Notes: generated by a model not told the origin, from the sequence alone. 64,000 nt of DNA from Embleya hyalina (GCF_003967355.1 NZ_BIFH01000013.1:194715-258714), one strand, 5' to 3'. Shown: positions 16,204 to 25,602, counted from the first letter of the stretch. Numbers and translations: made by a program.

Positions 16204-18366
16204 TCACGATCGGCCCGAGCCGGGGTCGTCCGAGGGCTCCGGCCCGTCGGCACCGCAGCTCGCGCGCGGGCCGCCCGCCCGGTGCGGGAACCACCAGTTG
16301 GCCCGCCCCATCAGGGTCACCAGCGCCGGTGCGAGCACCCCTCGGACGATCGTCGCGTCCACCACGATGCCGACCGCGAGGGCGGTGGCCAGGATCCTGA
16401 CGTCGGTGACCGGGACGGTGGACAACGCGACGAAGGCCAGGAACAGGATCAGCGCGGCCGAGGTGACCAGCCTGCCGGTGCGGCCGATGCCGATCACGAC
16501 GGCCTCCTCGGTGGTGTCCCGTACCCCTCGGGCGGCGAGGTCGAGGTGCGCCTCGCGGATCCGGGTCAGGATGAACACCTCGTAGTCCATGGACAATCCG
16601 AACAGGAACGCGAACACCGCCATCGGCACCCACACGGTGATCGCCCCCGTGGCCGGGGTGTCGAAGAGCAGTTCGCTGCCGTAGCCCTTCTGCCAGATCA
16701 GTACGACCGCGCCGTAGGCGGCGGCCACCGACACGGTGTTCAGCACCAGGGCCTTGACCGGCAGCCAGATCGAGCGCAACGACCGCATCAGCACGAGGAA
16801 CGTGAGCACCGCGATCGCCGCCAGGACCAGCGGCAACGAGCCGTAGACGGCGTCCGCGAAGTCGCGATCCTGGGCCGGGCCGCCACCCGCGTGCGCCCCT
16901 GGCGTGTCGCGCGCCGCGGCCAGGACCCGGCCCACCGCGTCACGTCCCGCGTCGCCGGCGGGGTCATCGGCCGTCCACACGTCCACGACGCGCAGGCCCC
17001 CGCCGTCCCACCCGGCGGGGGCGATCGCACCGGCCACGCCGGGCTCGGCCGCCAACCGCCGGGCCAGCGCCCGCGCGTCGCCGTCGGTCGCCACCTCGAT
17101 CGGCTGGGCGATACCCGTGCCGAAGCCGGCGCCGTCGATCGCGGCGAACACCCGCGCGGCCTCGCCGCCGCGGCCGAGCGCCGTCACCTGGGGCTGCCCC
17201 ACCCGCATCGTCAGCGCGGGTGCGGCCAGGGCGAGCAGCAGCGCGCCGCCGATTACGGCGGCCGGGACCGGCCGCCGCGTGGTGGCCCGGGCGATCGCCG
17301 ACCACGCCCGGCCGTCCGGACGCCGGGTCCGGCGCGGTACGTCCAGCCGGGCACCGCACACGTACAGCAGCACCGGCAGCAGGGTCAGCGTGACCGCGAC
17401 ACTCACCAGCGGCATCAGCAGGCCCGCGTAGCCGACGCTGCGCAGGAACGGTACGGGCAGCACGACCAGCGCGGCCAGGGACAGTGCGACGGTCGCGCCG
17501 CTGAGCAGGACCGCGCGGCCGGCGGTGGTCGCGGCGCGCACGATCGCCTCGACGCGCCCGTTCGGATCGGGCCCGTCCGCGCGGTCGCGCTCCTCGCGCC
17601 ATCGGGTCACCACGAGCAGCGCGTAGTCGATCGCGATGCCCAGGCCGATCAGGGCGACCAGGTACTGCACGATGAACGACACGTCGGTGACCCGGGTGAG
17701 GCCGCCGACGAGCAGGAACGTCGTGGGGATGGCGATCGCGGCGGTCAGGAGCGGGATCACGGCCAGGCCGCCGGCGAAGGTCAGGCCGAGGACGACCAAC
17801 GCGCCCAGCGCGCCGAGCAGGGTCTCGGCGATCGGGCCGCGCGCGGCGCCGCTGTCGCGTCCGGTGAGCAGCGGCCGGCCGGTGACCCGTACGGGCGCGC
17901 CGGCGATCTCGACCCCGGCCACCGCCGCCCGCACCCGGGCCGGCGCGTCGCCGTACGCCTTCGGGCCCTCGCCGCCGGGCGGGTAGACCAGGGCCACCGT
18001 GCCGCGCCCGTCGGCCGAGATCAGCGCCGGGTCGCCGGTGGTCGCGAACGACGCGTACCGGCCGCCGGGCGGGGTGGCGCGCCGCACGGCCGCGTCGAAC
18101 GCGTCGCGCACCTCGGCCTCGTCGGCGCGGCGGCCCGCCGGGACGGTCACCTCGACGAGCAGCGGGGCGTTGCGGCCGCCGGTGCCGCCGAAGCGCTCCC
18201 GGATGAGGTCGTTGGCCTGTTGCCCGGGCCGGCCGGGCAACTCCGAGCCCTGGCTCAGCCGATCGACGGTGTCGCCGACGGTGGCGACACCCGCCGCGGC
18301 GAGCACCAACCAGACCAGGATCACCAGGCGCCGGTGTCCGAGGACCCAACGCGTCATCGTCTCCAC
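16204..18366 (-). CDS. MMPL/RND-family membrane transporter
   Basis: 720 aa from GTG 18366, chosen for the GGGGGA 8 nt upstream; GTG 18399 would run into the repeat region and has no ribosome site. Two homologous halves, each one helix, a large extracytoplasmic loop and a five-helix bundle, giving about 12 helices. The conserved GLGIAIDYALLVVTRWREE and FGLSMDYEVFILTRIRE segments carry the Asp-Tyr pair thought to relay protons in MmpL proteins. It probably exports lipids or hydrophobic compounds using the proton gradient. It faces a PadR regulator across a short region with direct repeats, so PadR control is likely. Confidence 0.93.
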   Translation of the reverse strand: METMTRWVLGHRRLVILVWLVLAAAGVATVGDTVDRLSQGSELPGRPGQQANDLIRERFGGTGGRNAPLLVEVTVPAGRRADEAEVRDAFDAAVRRATPPGGRYASFATTGDPALISADGRGTVALVYPPGGEGPKAYGDAPARVRAAVAGVEIAGAPVRVTGRPLLTGRDSGAARGPIAETLLGALGALVVLGLTFAGGLAVIPLLTAAIAIPTTFLLVGGLTRVTDVSFIVQYLVALIGLGIAIDYALLVVTRWREERDRADGPDPNGRVEAIVRAATTAGRAVLLSGATVALSLAALVVLPVPFLRSVGYAGLLMPLVSVAVTLTLLPVLLYVCGARLDVPRRTRRPDGRAWSAIARATTRRPVPAAVIGGALLLALAAPALTMRVGQPQVTALGRGGEAARVFAAIDGAGFGTGIAQPIEVATDGDARALARRLAAEPGVAGAIAPAGWDGGGLRVVDVWTADDPAGDAGRDAVGRVLAAARDTPGAHAGGGPAQDRDFADAVYGSLPLVLAAIAVLTFLVLMRSLRSIWLPVKALVLNTVSVAAAYGAVVLIWQKGYGSELLFDTPATGAITVWVPMAVFAFLFGLSMDYEVFILTRIREAHLDLAARGVRDTTEEAVVIGIGRTGRLVTSAALILFLAFVALSTVPVTDVRILATALAVGIVVDATIVRGVLAPALVTLMGRANWWFPHRAGGPRASCGADGPEPSDDPGSGRS

Positions 18367-18398
18367 GACGGACGTCCCCCGTTTCGAATGGATAGGCA

Positions 18399-18471
18399 CG
18401 CTACTTATGCGGCGGGAGTCTATACATAACGTCGCTACCTATCGGCAGGGGCATGTAGTCTCGCTACGCAT
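18399..18471. promoter_or_regulatory. Three CGCTACnyAT direct repeats, candidate PadR site
   Basis: Repeats at 18399-18408 (CGCTACTTAT), 18433-18442 (CGCTACCTAT) and 18462-18471 (CGCTACGCAT), spaced 34 and 29 nt. The last also forms GTAG-n5-CTAC with 18455-18458. They lie exactly between the MMPL gene and padR. A/T-rich TATACATAA sits between repeats 1 and 2. Confidence 0.5.
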
Positions 18472-18479
18472 CGCCGGTG

Positions 18480-18485
18480 TAGCCT
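18480..18485 (+). promoter_or_regulatory. -10-like hexamer TAGCCT before padR
   Basis: TAGCCT ends 8 nt before the ATG at 18494. No ribosome site fits in the gap, which suggests a leaderless or near-leaderless padR message. Confidence 0.4.
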
Positions 18486-18493
18486 GCCGACCC

Positions 18494-18820
18494 ATGAAGG
18501 CCGAAGTGCTCAAAGGACATCTCGAAGGCATGCTCCTGGCGGTGTTGGAGTCCGGCGAGCAACACGGCTACGCGATCGTCGAGGAGCTCAAGTCCCGCAG
18601 CGGCGGGCACATCACGCTGCCGACGGGCACCGTCTATCCGGCGCTGCACCGGCTGGAGACGGCCGGTCTGATCGCCGGACGGTGGTCGGTGCACGGCGGG
18701 CGGCGCCGGCGCAGCTACACGCTGACCCGGGCGGGAAACCGGGCGCTGAGCGAACAGCGCTCGTCCTGGCGGGAGTTCGCCGACGTCGTGTCCGGAGTGC
18801 TGGGGGTCGAGCCCGCGTGA
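18494..18820 (+). CDS. PadR-family transcriptional regulator
   Basis: 108 aa. MKAEVLKGHLEGMLLAVL then GYAIVEELKSRSGG, LPTGTVYPALHRLETAGLI and RRRSYTLTRAGNRAL are the winged-helix PadR core; it lacks the long C-terminal domain of larger members. It is divergent from the MMPL exporter and overlaps the next gene by 4 nt (GTGA). PadR repressors usually control a neighbouring exporter and themselves, which fits here. The repeats at 18399-18471 are the likely binding sites (inference). Confidence 0.93.
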   Translation: MKAEVLKGHLEGMLLAVLESGEQHGYAIVEELKSRSGGHITLPTGTVYPALHRLETAGLIAGRWSVHGGRRRRSYTLTRAGNRALSEQRSSWREFADVVSGVLGVEPA

Positions 18821-19638
18821 GGCCCACTCCCACGCCCGACGGTGGGCCCGAACCCGAGCGGGACGCGGCGCGTGCGCCCGTGCACGCCGCCCCGCCCGAC
18901 GTCGCGTCCGACGTCGTGCACGCCGCCCCGCCCGGCGTCGCGTCCGACGTCGTGCACGCCGCCCCGCCCGACGTCGTGATCGACGACTACCTGCGCCACC
19001 TCGCCGCCCGGTTGACCGGCACCCGGGCCCGGCGTCGGGCGATCCTCGACGAGGCGCTCGACGGACTGCTCGCGGCGGCCGAGGCACACCTGGACGACTG
19101 CGGCGACCCGGAGGAGGCCGGTCGCCGCGCCGTGGCCGAGTGGGGGTCGCCGGCCACCGTGGCCGAGGCATACAACGCCGCCACCGGCCGACGCCGGGCG
19201 CGACGACAGGTCCTGACCGCCCTCGGGGCACTGCCGGCGCTGGCGGGCGTATGGTCCACCGCCATGCTGGCCGGTCCGACCGGTCCCTGGGAGCGGCGAC
19301 CGCCCCTCCTCGACGCGGGCCTGGGGCTGCTCGCCTTCGGGACCGTCCTGGCCGCGGCCTCGGCGCTGTCCGGGCTGCGCGCGGCGACCGGCCCCCGGGC
19401 CGCCCTGCCGGGCGCGGCCCCGCCGCTGCGCGAGGCGGCCACCGCCACGTTCGGCGTACTCCTCGTCCTGGCCACCCTGCTCATGCTGGTCGTCAACCGC
19501 GGCGTGACCGCCCCCGCCTCGCTCGCCTGGCCGCTGGTCGCACCGGCCGCCGCGCTGAATCTCGCCCTCGCCGCACACCTGGCCGGCACCTGGCGCCGAC
19601 TGCGCGCGCACCGCCCCGCGCGTACCCGCCGGCCCTGA
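18817..19638 (+). CDS. Permease-prefix/HAAS-like membrane protein, PadR partner
   Basis: 273 aa from GTG 18817, whose GTGA overlaps the padR stop. The N-terminus holds a threefold 12-residue repeat (VHAAPPDVASDV). Next comes a helical segment IDDYLRHLAARLTG to DPEEAGRRAVAEWGSPATVAEAYN, which is the permease-prefix/HAAS pattern often found next to PadR genes, and then about four hydrophobic helices from residue 130 onward. Proteins of this type are often co-transcribed with PadR as sensors or modulators. Its function is not defined. Confidence 0.8.
   Translation: MRPTPTPDGGPEPERDAARAPVHAAPPDVASDVVHAAPPGVASDVVHAAPPDVVIDDYLRHLAARLTGTRARRRAILDEALDGLLAAAEAHLDDCGDPEEAGRRAVAEWGSPATVAEAYNAATGRRRARRQVLTALGALPALAGVWSTAMLAGPTGPWERRPPLLDAGLGLLAFGTVLAAASALSGLRAATGPRAALPGAAPPLREAATATFGVLLVLATLLMLVVNRGVTAPASLAWPLVAPAAALNLALAAHLAGTWRRLRAHRPARTRRP
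18880..18975 (+). repeat. 36-bp in-frame tandem repeat, about 2.7 copies
   Basis: Units begin at 18880, 18916 and 18952 (GTGCACGCCGCCCCGCCC...). Each encodes VHAAPP[D/G]VxxD. The units are near-identical, so the array is young or actively homogenised. Confidence 0.85.
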
Positions 19639-19830
19639 CGGACGCGCCGCCGTCACTCGTTGGCGTCACACCGCTCGCCCGGAGCGGCCCCGGCGCGTTT
19701 CCTGAGGTGGGGGCGCCATGCCGCCCTCGCCCCCGGGCCGCCCAGGCGATCGGGGGCACCCGTTCGGGCGAACCGCGCCGGCCGCACGCGTGGATCGTAT
19801 GTGCCTCGATGCGGTCCCGAAGGGCTTGCG

Positions 19831-21249
19831 ATGACGCCGAAAGCCGAAGTCCGTACCCGCGAGAACCCGCCGCCCACGCCCCGGGAGCGGGCCGAGCGCG
19901 GCAGGGCGGCGCGGGCGAAGGCGTCGCGGTCGAGCCACGCCGAGTTCGCGCCGACCCGGCGACCCGATCCGATCGACCTGATCGAGCGGCAATCGGCGTC
20001 GCGGGTACCGGAGTTGGTGCCGATTCGGTACGGGCGCATGGCCGAGTCGCCGTTCCGGTTCTATCGGGGTGCCGCCGCGATCATGGCGAGCGACCTTGCC
20101 GGCACCCCGAGTTCGGGGCTGCGGGTCCAGCTGTGCGGCGACGCGCACATGCTCAACTTCCGGCTGCTGGCCTCGCCCGAACGGCTGCTGCTGTTCGACC
20201 TCAACGACTTCGACGAGACGTTGCCCGGGCCGTGGGAGTGGGACGTGAAGCGGCTGGCCACGAGTCTGGTCATCGCGGGGCGCGAGAACGGCTACACGGA
20301 CGCCGAACGCGCCGACGTGGTCCTCGCGACCGTACGGTCCTACCGCGAGGCGATGCGCCGCTTCGCGGGCATGCGCAACCTCGACGTCTGGTACGCCAAG
20401 GCCGACGCGGATCGGGTCCGGGCGCTGGCGTCCGGGCGGTTGCACAAGCGTGGCCGGCGGCAACTGTCCAAGGCCATGGGCAAGGCGCGCGCCCGGGACA
20501 GCCTCCAGGCCTTCGCGAAGCTCACCCGCATGGTCGACGGCGAGCCGAGGATCGTCTCCTCGCCGCCGCTGGTCACCCCGATCGCCGAACTCCTCCCGGA
20601 CGCTGAACGCGCCGCGCTCGCCGGGCGGATCGGCGACCTGATCGACCGGTATCGGCAAACGCTCCGCTCCGAACTGCGCCACCTGCTCGGCCAGTACACC
20701 GTGGTGGACATGGCCCGCAAGGTCGTCGGCGTCGGCAGCGTCGGCACCCGCTGCTGGATCGTGCTCCTGCTCGGCCGCGATCTCGACGACCCGCTGATCC
20801 TCCAGGCCAAGGAGGCCGACGAGTCGGTCCTGGCCGCGCACGTCGGCCCCGCCGAGACGGCCACCCAGGGCGAACGTGTCGTCGCGGGCCAGCGCCTGAT
20901 GCAGGCCGCCGGCGACATGCTCCTGGGCTGGGAGCGGGTGGACGGCATCGACGGGCGGCAACGCGACTTCTACGTCCGCCAACTTCGCGACTGGAAGGGC
21001 ATCGCCGAACCGTCCCTGATGGTGCCGCGCGGGATGCGCGCGTTCGGCGAACTGTGCGGTGCCACCCTGGCCCGCGCGCACGCCCGCTCCGGGGACCGCA
21101 TCGCCGTCGCCGCCTACCTGGGCGGCCGGGACACCTTCGACCGCGCGGTGACCGCCTTCGCGGAAACCTACGCCGACCGGAACGAACGCGACCACGCCGC
21201 GCTCCTCGAGGCGGTGCGGTCCGGCCGGGTCACCGCCGAGGACGCGTAG
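19831..21249 (+). CDS. DUF2252 domain-containing protein
   Basis: 472 aa from ATG 19831. DUF2252 marks: RYGRMAESPFRFYRGAAAIM, LCGDAHMLNF, FDLNDFDETLPGPWEWDVKRL, QAKEADESVL, and YVRQLRDWKG near the C-terminus. The family has a protein-kinase-like fold and is common in actinomycetes; its reaction is not established. The region upstream (19639-19830) holds no other gene. It is convergent with the secreted protein gene at 21310; a weak GGTGGG/CCCACC stem lies between them. Confidence 0.92.
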   Translation: MTPKAEVRTRENPPPTPRERAERGRAARAKASRSSHAEFAPTRRPDPIDLIERQSASRVPELVPIRYGRMAESPFRFYRGAAAIMASDLAGTPSSGLRVQLCGDAHMLNFRLLASPERLLLFDLNDFDETLPGPWEWDVKRLATSLVIAGRENGYTDAERADVVLATVRSYREAMRRFAGMRNLDVWYAKADADRVRALASGRLHKRGRRQLSKAMGKARARDSLQAFAKLTRMVDGEPRIVSSPPLVTPIAELLPDAERAALAGRIGDLIDRYRQTLRSELRHLLGQYTVVDMARKVVGVGSVGTRCWIVLLLGRDLDDPLILQAKEADESVLAAHVGPAETATQGERVVAGQRLMQAAGDMLLGWERVDGIDGRQRDFYVRQLRDWKGIAEPSLMVPRGMRAFGELCGATLARAHARSGDRIAVAAYLGGRDTFDRAVTAFAETYADRNERDHAALLEAVRSGRVTAEDA

Positions 21250-21309
21250 CCCGGAAGGGGGTGGGCCACCGGGCGTCGGCCCCGTGACCCACCACCCGCC
21301 CCTACCGGC

Positions 21310-22260
21310 TCAGCGCTTGCGCTTGAACTCGTACACCGTCGCGCGCGCGGCGCAGTCGCGCGGCGGGATCATCTCGACGCGCAGCACACCGGTGTGCCGG
21401 TCGTAGTCGTTGCCCTCGGTCTCGAAGTCGACGGCCGTGCCGGGGCAGGCGCTGAGCTGGGGAAGCGCGCCGAGCGAGGTCACGTGTCCGGTAACGGTGC
21501 GACCGTTGAGCGCCTTCTTCAGTTCGATCTGCAACAGCGGCTTGGCCTCGGGGAACAACTTCCGGTCGGAGTCGTCCGACGCGCACAGCAGCCGCTTCGC
21601 GTCCAGGAACGTACAGCCCTGGATGTCCTTGACCGGACGGTCCAGTTCGATGGTGCCCGCGAGCGCGAGGTCGCCGCCGGTGCGCGCCGTGGCGGGGTTG
21701 AGCAGCGGGGTGGGGAAGACGAGCAGGCGGTTCATCGTGTCCCACTCGCCGGAGACCATCCAGCGGCTGTCGGGGGAGATCGCGGCGAACGAGTTGTTCA
21801 TCGCCTCGCCGGCCGCCAGCGGGTGCACGTACTCGTAGGCCGCGCCCGACGGCGTGGTCACCCGGAACATCTTCGCCGTCGCGTCGCCGCCGCCCTGGTA
21901 CGCGTCGAAAAGGTGGCCGCGTGAGGAGTCCGGGTCGCCGATGTGCGACCAGCCGCGCTCGCGCACCGGCGCGGGGATCGAGGTGTTGCCGGTGTAGTAC
22001 AGGTACGGCTTGGCGCCGTGCGGGCGCACGTTGGCCAGTCCCTGGGCCTGCGACGCGGCGTCGATCTCGTACCGCCCGATCGGCTGCCACCCCTTGATCT
22101 CGGACGGGAACGCCGGCTTCGCCCGCGCCGCCTGCTCGTCGGACACCTCCGCCGCGTGCGCCGTGCCGGTGAGCCCGACCGTCGCACACAGCGCGACGCA
22201 GGCCGCCCCGGCCGCCACGCCGCGTACCGCCGACCGCAAACCTCGGACCATCGACCTCAT
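21310..22260 (-). CDS. Secreted protein of unknown function
   Basis: 316 aa from ATG 22260, with GAGGAG about 12 nt upstream. A classical Sec signal: basic start, hydrophobic core GVAAGAACVALCATVGL and AHA-A cleavage at about residue 36. The mature part contains repeated beta-like stretches (PYLYYTGNTSIP, AYEYVHPL, SPDSRWMVSGEWDTMNRLLVF, DIQGCTFLDAKRLLC) suggestive of a beta-propeller-like fold, and two Cys pairs that could form disulfides. No catalytic motif. An uninterrupted minus-strand reading extends beyond this start to 24879, but only this part is a gene. Confidence 0.85.
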   Translation of the reverse strand: MRSMVRGLRSAVRGVAAGAACVALCATVGLTGTAHAAEVSDEQAARAKPAFPSEIKGWQPIGRYEIDAASQAQGLANVRPHGAKPYLYYTGNTSIPAPVRERGWSHIGDPDSSRGHLFDAYQGGGDATAKMFRVTTPSGAAYEYVHPLAAGEAMNNSFAAISPDSRWMVSGEWDTMNRLLVFPTPLLNPATARTGGDLALAGTIELDRPVKDIQGCTFLDAKRLLCASDDSDRKLFPEAKPLLQIELKKALNGRTVTGHVTSLGALPQLSACPGTAVDFETEGNDYDRHTGVLRVEMIPPRDCAARATVYEFKRKR

Positions 22261-22518
22261 GTGCACCGAACTCCTCTGCCGTGCCAGTGCCGTACCGACA
22301 GGTCCGGCCGCGAAGACCCTCGCGCAACGCGATGGCTGCCAGGCACCGCGTACCTGAACACCGGCGAACCAATGCCCCACGTTCCGGAATCTTGGCGTCC
22401 GTATCTCGGCGGGCACCCATCGCGGGTGCTCGACGGGGGGAAATCGGGGTCGGGGTTCGTGGGGTGGATCGGGGGGCAACCGGGGGGTGGGTGTGCTTCC
22501 TGGCTGGAGGTGGTGTCG

Positions 22519-23370
22519 ATGACGGACGGGTCCGGTGGGACGTGGCCGATGATTCCGGCGGCGGTCGAGAGGACCTATGGGGCGGACGATCTCGGGGCGA
22601 CGGGGTTGTTCGGCGGTGGGTTCATCAACTTCGGCTACTGGCAGGGGATCGATCTCGATCGGGCGCTCACCGAGGAGGATCGCATCGCCAGCCAGCGGGC
22701 GCTGTATCGGCACGTGCTGGACGGGTTGGCGCCGGGCGAGGGGCTGCGGGTCCTGGAGGTGGGCTGCGGGCTGGGGGCCGGGGGCGCGGTGGCGCTGGCG
22801 GAGTACGGCTTCGCCCGGGTCACCGGCATGGACATCCATCCGGAGCAGTTGCGGCGGGCCGAACGGGCCGACGCCGAGTCGTCGGCCCGCCGGCCCGGGG
22901 GGTTGCGGTTCGTGCGCGGGGCGGCCGAGGACATGCCGTTCGGCGACGGCGAATTCGACTGCCTGTACAGCGTCGAGGCCGCCCAGCACTTCCGTGACCT
23001 CGGGGCGTTCGCCCGCGAGGCCGCGCGGGTGTTGCGGCCCGGAGGACGCATGATCGTGGCCACCTTCCTCGTGCCCGACGCCGATCCGGTCCGGGCGCGG
23101 CGGCCGGCCGAGTTGCTGCACACGTTCGCCGAGGAACTGGACGTTCCGCACACCGTCCCGGAGTTGACCGACGCCCTCGAACGAGCCGGGCTCGGCGAGA
23201 TCCGGGTCGACTCGATCGGGGAGTCGGTCTGGCCCGGGTGGGACCGCTGGCTGGACCGCACCTGGGCGCCCGGCACCTGGCCGCACAACTTCCTCCTGGC
23301 CTACCGCGAGGGCACCCTCGACTACTTCACCGTCTCCGCCCGCCGCCCCGAGGGCGGGGGCACCGGCTAG
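22519..23370 (+). CDS. SAM-dependent class I methyltransferase
   Basis: 283 aa from ATG 22519. Motif I is VLEVGCGLGAGG (78-89), followed by MDIHPEQLRRAE, RGAAEDMPFGDGEFD and LRPGGRMIVATF. The N-terminal FINFGYW and YSVEAAQHF segments resemble small-molecule O- or C-methyltransferases of actinomycete secondary metabolism. It has no biosynthetic neighbours, so the substrate is unknown. Its stop overlaps the stop of the convergent S41 gene on the palindrome CTAG at 23367-23370. Confidence 0.9.
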   Translation: MTDGSGGTWPMIPAAVERTYGADDLGATGLFGGGFINFGYWQGIDLDRALTEEDRIASQRALYRHVLDGLAPGEGLRVLEVGCGLGAGGAVALAEYGFARVTGMDIHPEQLRRAERADAESSARRPGGLRFVRGAAEDMPFGDGEFDCLYSVEAAQHFRDLGAFAREAARVLRPGGRMIVATFLVPDADPVRARRPAELLHTFAEELDVPHTVPELTDALERAGLGEIRVDSIGESVWPGWDRWLDRTWAPGTWPHNFLLAYREGTLDYFTVSARRPEGGGTG

Positions 23371-24836
23371 GGATTCCGGCCGCCGAGCAGTCGTACCGCG
23401 CGGTCGAACGCGGAGTCGCGGTCGGCGGCGAATTCCGCGTCCGTGAAGACCGGGGTGCGGAAGTCGACCGGCAGGCCCACACCTTCGAAGCTTCGGCCGG
23501 TCGGGGAGACGTAGCGTTCGTTGGAGAGGGTGAACGTCCAGCCGTTGGGGAGCGTGCGGCCGAACATGTCGGAGAAGATGCCCTGCGTGTTGTCGCCGAC
23601 GAAGGTGGTGGGCCCCGGACGTTCGCGCAGGGCCAGGAGGAAGGTCTCGCCGGCACTCACCGTGGCGGGGCCGGTCAGGACCGCGACGGGGCCGGTGTAG
23701 CGCGGCGCGCCGGCGGCGGGCTCGATCCGGAACGGCTGGGGCCGGGTGAAGCGGGTGGGGTCGTGCGGGTCGTCGCGGGCGCTCTTGACGTAGGCGGGGT
23801 GGGCCCGGTCGGTCAGTCGGGCGGCGACGCGTCGGCCGAGGTCGTCCAGGCCGCCGAGGTTGACGCGGACGTCGATGATCAGGCCGTGCCAGGCGTCGGG
23901 ACCGGAGGCGTTCCCGGCGGTGACGATCGCGTCGAGGGCGCGGTCGAGTTCGGCCGCCTCGACCGCGAACGGGGCCTGGTCGCCGGTGTAGCCGACGAAC
24001 CGGTTGATCCGCAGATAGCCGATCCGGCCGGGGAGTTCGGCATAGCCGATCGCGCCCGCGGCGTAGGTTCGCAACGGCGTGCCGCCGAGGTCGCGGCGCT
24101 CGACGAAGGCCCGGATCCGGTCCTCGTACGCCTGGTCCAACTCGGGTGTCCCGGGGCGCGCCACCCGCCAGAAGCGGTCCAGGGCCGGGGCCCGCAGGGA
24201 GGTGTGGCCGTCGCGCAGCGGTTCGGCCATCGTGGTGAGGATCTCGAAGAGGCGATCGTCGGTGGTGTCCGGGCGCACCATCGGCCGATACTTCTCCCGG
24301 GCCGCCGCCCAGTCGACGCCGCGCTCGGCGAAGAAGGCGTAGTTCTCCCGGAACGTCTGCCAGAACACGTCGAAGACGGCCCGCGGGTCGGCGGGCGCGG
24401 GCCGCAGGCAGCCGGCCGGCAGGGTGCGGACGCGCCGCAACTCGCGGCGGCCCAGGGTGCCTTCGACGGTCAGGGAGGCTCGATCGGGGCGCCCGGGGAG
24501 CCGGCGTACGGTGATCGGGAAGTAGCTGTCGGGGGCGTCGCGGGCCCGGAACCGCGCGGAGCCGTCCGGTCCCGGGGCCTGCTCCCGGTACGCGGGGGTG
24601 CCGGGCACGCACCCGATGTCGGTCGTCTCGTACGGCCGCAACACGCCGCCGTCGATCGTGAGGACCGTCCCGTAGCCGTCGGAGCGCCAGACTCCGTCCG
24701 GGGCGCGCTCCGAGGCGGGCGCCGGCTCCGCGCCGACGGCCACGCCCGCGGAACCGAGCAGAGCCAGGAAAACCGTGCCCACCAGGGCGAGGCGATACCG
24801 GCCGCGGCGAACGCGGCCCACGTGTCGTGTGGTCAT
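23367..24836 (-). CDS. Secreted S41-family peptidase, tricorn-like
   Basis: 489 aa from ATG 24836. Signal peptide with core LALVGTVFLALLGSAGVAVGA. The catalytic domain has LRDGHTSL (His211, tricorn-like), DVRVNLGG (322-329) and TVSAGETF with the nucleophile Ser394. The position after GDNT that holds Lys in CtpA-type enzymes is Gln, so this is a Ser-His (S41B/tricorn-core) rather than a Ser-Lys protease. It probably acts on peptides outside the membrane. It is convergent with the methyltransferase. Confidence 0.9.
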   Translation of the reverse strand: MTTRHVGRVRRGRYRLALVGTVFLALLGSAGVAVGAEPAPASERAPDGVWRSDGYGTVLTIDGGVLRPYETTDIGCVPGTPAYREQAPGPDGSARFRARDAPDSYFPITVRRLPGRPDRASLTVEGTLGRRELRRVRTLPAGCLRPAPADPRAVFDVFWQTFRENYAFFAERGVDWAAAREKYRPMVRPDTTDDRLFEILTTMAEPLRDGHTSLRAPALDRFWRVARPGTPELDQAYEDRIRAFVERRDLGGTPLRTYAAGAIGYAELPGRIGYLRINRFVGYTGDQAPFAVEAAELDRALDAIVTAGNASGPDAWHGLIIDVRVNLGGLDDLGRRVAARLTDRAHPAYVKSARDDPHDPTRFTRPQPFRIEPAAGAPRYTGPVAVLTGPATVSAGETFLLALRERPGPTTFVGDNTQGIFSDMFGRTLPNGWTFTLSNERYVSPTGRSFEGVGLPVDFRTPVFTDAEFAADRDSAFDRAVRLLGGRNP

Positions 24837-25008
24837 GCACACCACGTTTCCAGGCCCGACGAACCCTCGACACCGCCACAGGTCGGAGAGCGAACTCCCT
24901 CTCGCGAGGCGGTACATCTCACCCGGTGGTCGGTGGTCGGTGGTCGGTTTCGCGGCGGGCGGCGACGGGGCGTGGCCTCGGCGTCGATCAGCGGGCAGGA
25001 TCGAAGCC

Positions 25009-25602
25009 ATGACCTCATCACCCGCATACCTCCTGCCGAGCGAGATCCGCGTACAGGGCCACGGGCTGTGGCTGCGCGAGTGGACCGACGACGACGTGCC
25101 GGCCATGGTCGAGCTGTTCGACGAGCCCGAGATCGACCGCTGGACGCCGCTGACCTCGCCGTTCGACGCCGAGGCCGCGCGGGCGTACCTGGCGCGGGCC
25201 CGCGCGTCCCGCGCGCTGCATCGGGGCATCCAACTGGCCGTCACCCTCGACGGCGGCGAACCGTGCGGCGAAATCCTGCTGTTCGCGGACGCCGACGGCC
25301 CCGACATCGATCTGGGCTCCGAGGCCGCGCGGCCGAGTCGGGTGGGGGAGATCGCGTACGGAATCGGCGCGCGGCACCGCCGTCGGGGCCTGGCCGCCCG
25401 CGCGGTGCGCCTGATGACGGAGTACGCCCGCGACGAACTCGGTGCCGACGCGGTGATCCTGCGCATCGCCGCCGACAACGCGCCCAGCATCGCCGTCGCG
25501 GTAAAGACCGGCTTCCGCCTCACCGACGCCGAGCCCGTCACCCGCCATCGCGCCGACCGCCACGTCGTCCTGAACACCTGGTTGCACCAGGGGCGACCGT
25601 AG
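25009..25602 (+). CDS. GNAT-family N-acetyltransferase
   Basis: 197 aa from ATG 25009. RimJ/RimL-like layout: LWLREWTDDDVPAM, EIAYGIGARHRRRGLAARAVRLM (acetyl-CoA loop RRRGLA) and NAPSIAVAVKTGFRL. Probably acetylates a protein N-terminus or a small amine. It stands alone and divergent from the S41 peptidase, with a 172-bp intergenic region in which I see no gene. Confidence 0.9.
   Translation: MTSSPAYLLPSEIRVQGHGLWLREWTDDDVPAMVELFDEPEIDRWTPLTSPFDAEAARAYLARARASRALHRGIQLAVTLDGGEPCGEILLFADADGPDIDLGSEAARPSRVGEIAYGIGARHRRRGLAARAVRLMTEYARDELGADAVILRIAADNAPSIAVAVKTGFRLTDAEPVTRHRADRHVVLNTWLHQGRP

Noticed and set aside
22519-23370. Part of a natural-product cluster
   Set aside because: The methyltransferase has no PKS, NRPS, terpene or RiPP neighbours within the window.
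22261-24879. Extension of the minus-strand reading beyond the secreted protein's start
   Set aside because: The signal peptide and ribosome site fix the start at 22260; the extension is antisense to the methyltransferase and out of frame with the S41 peptidase.
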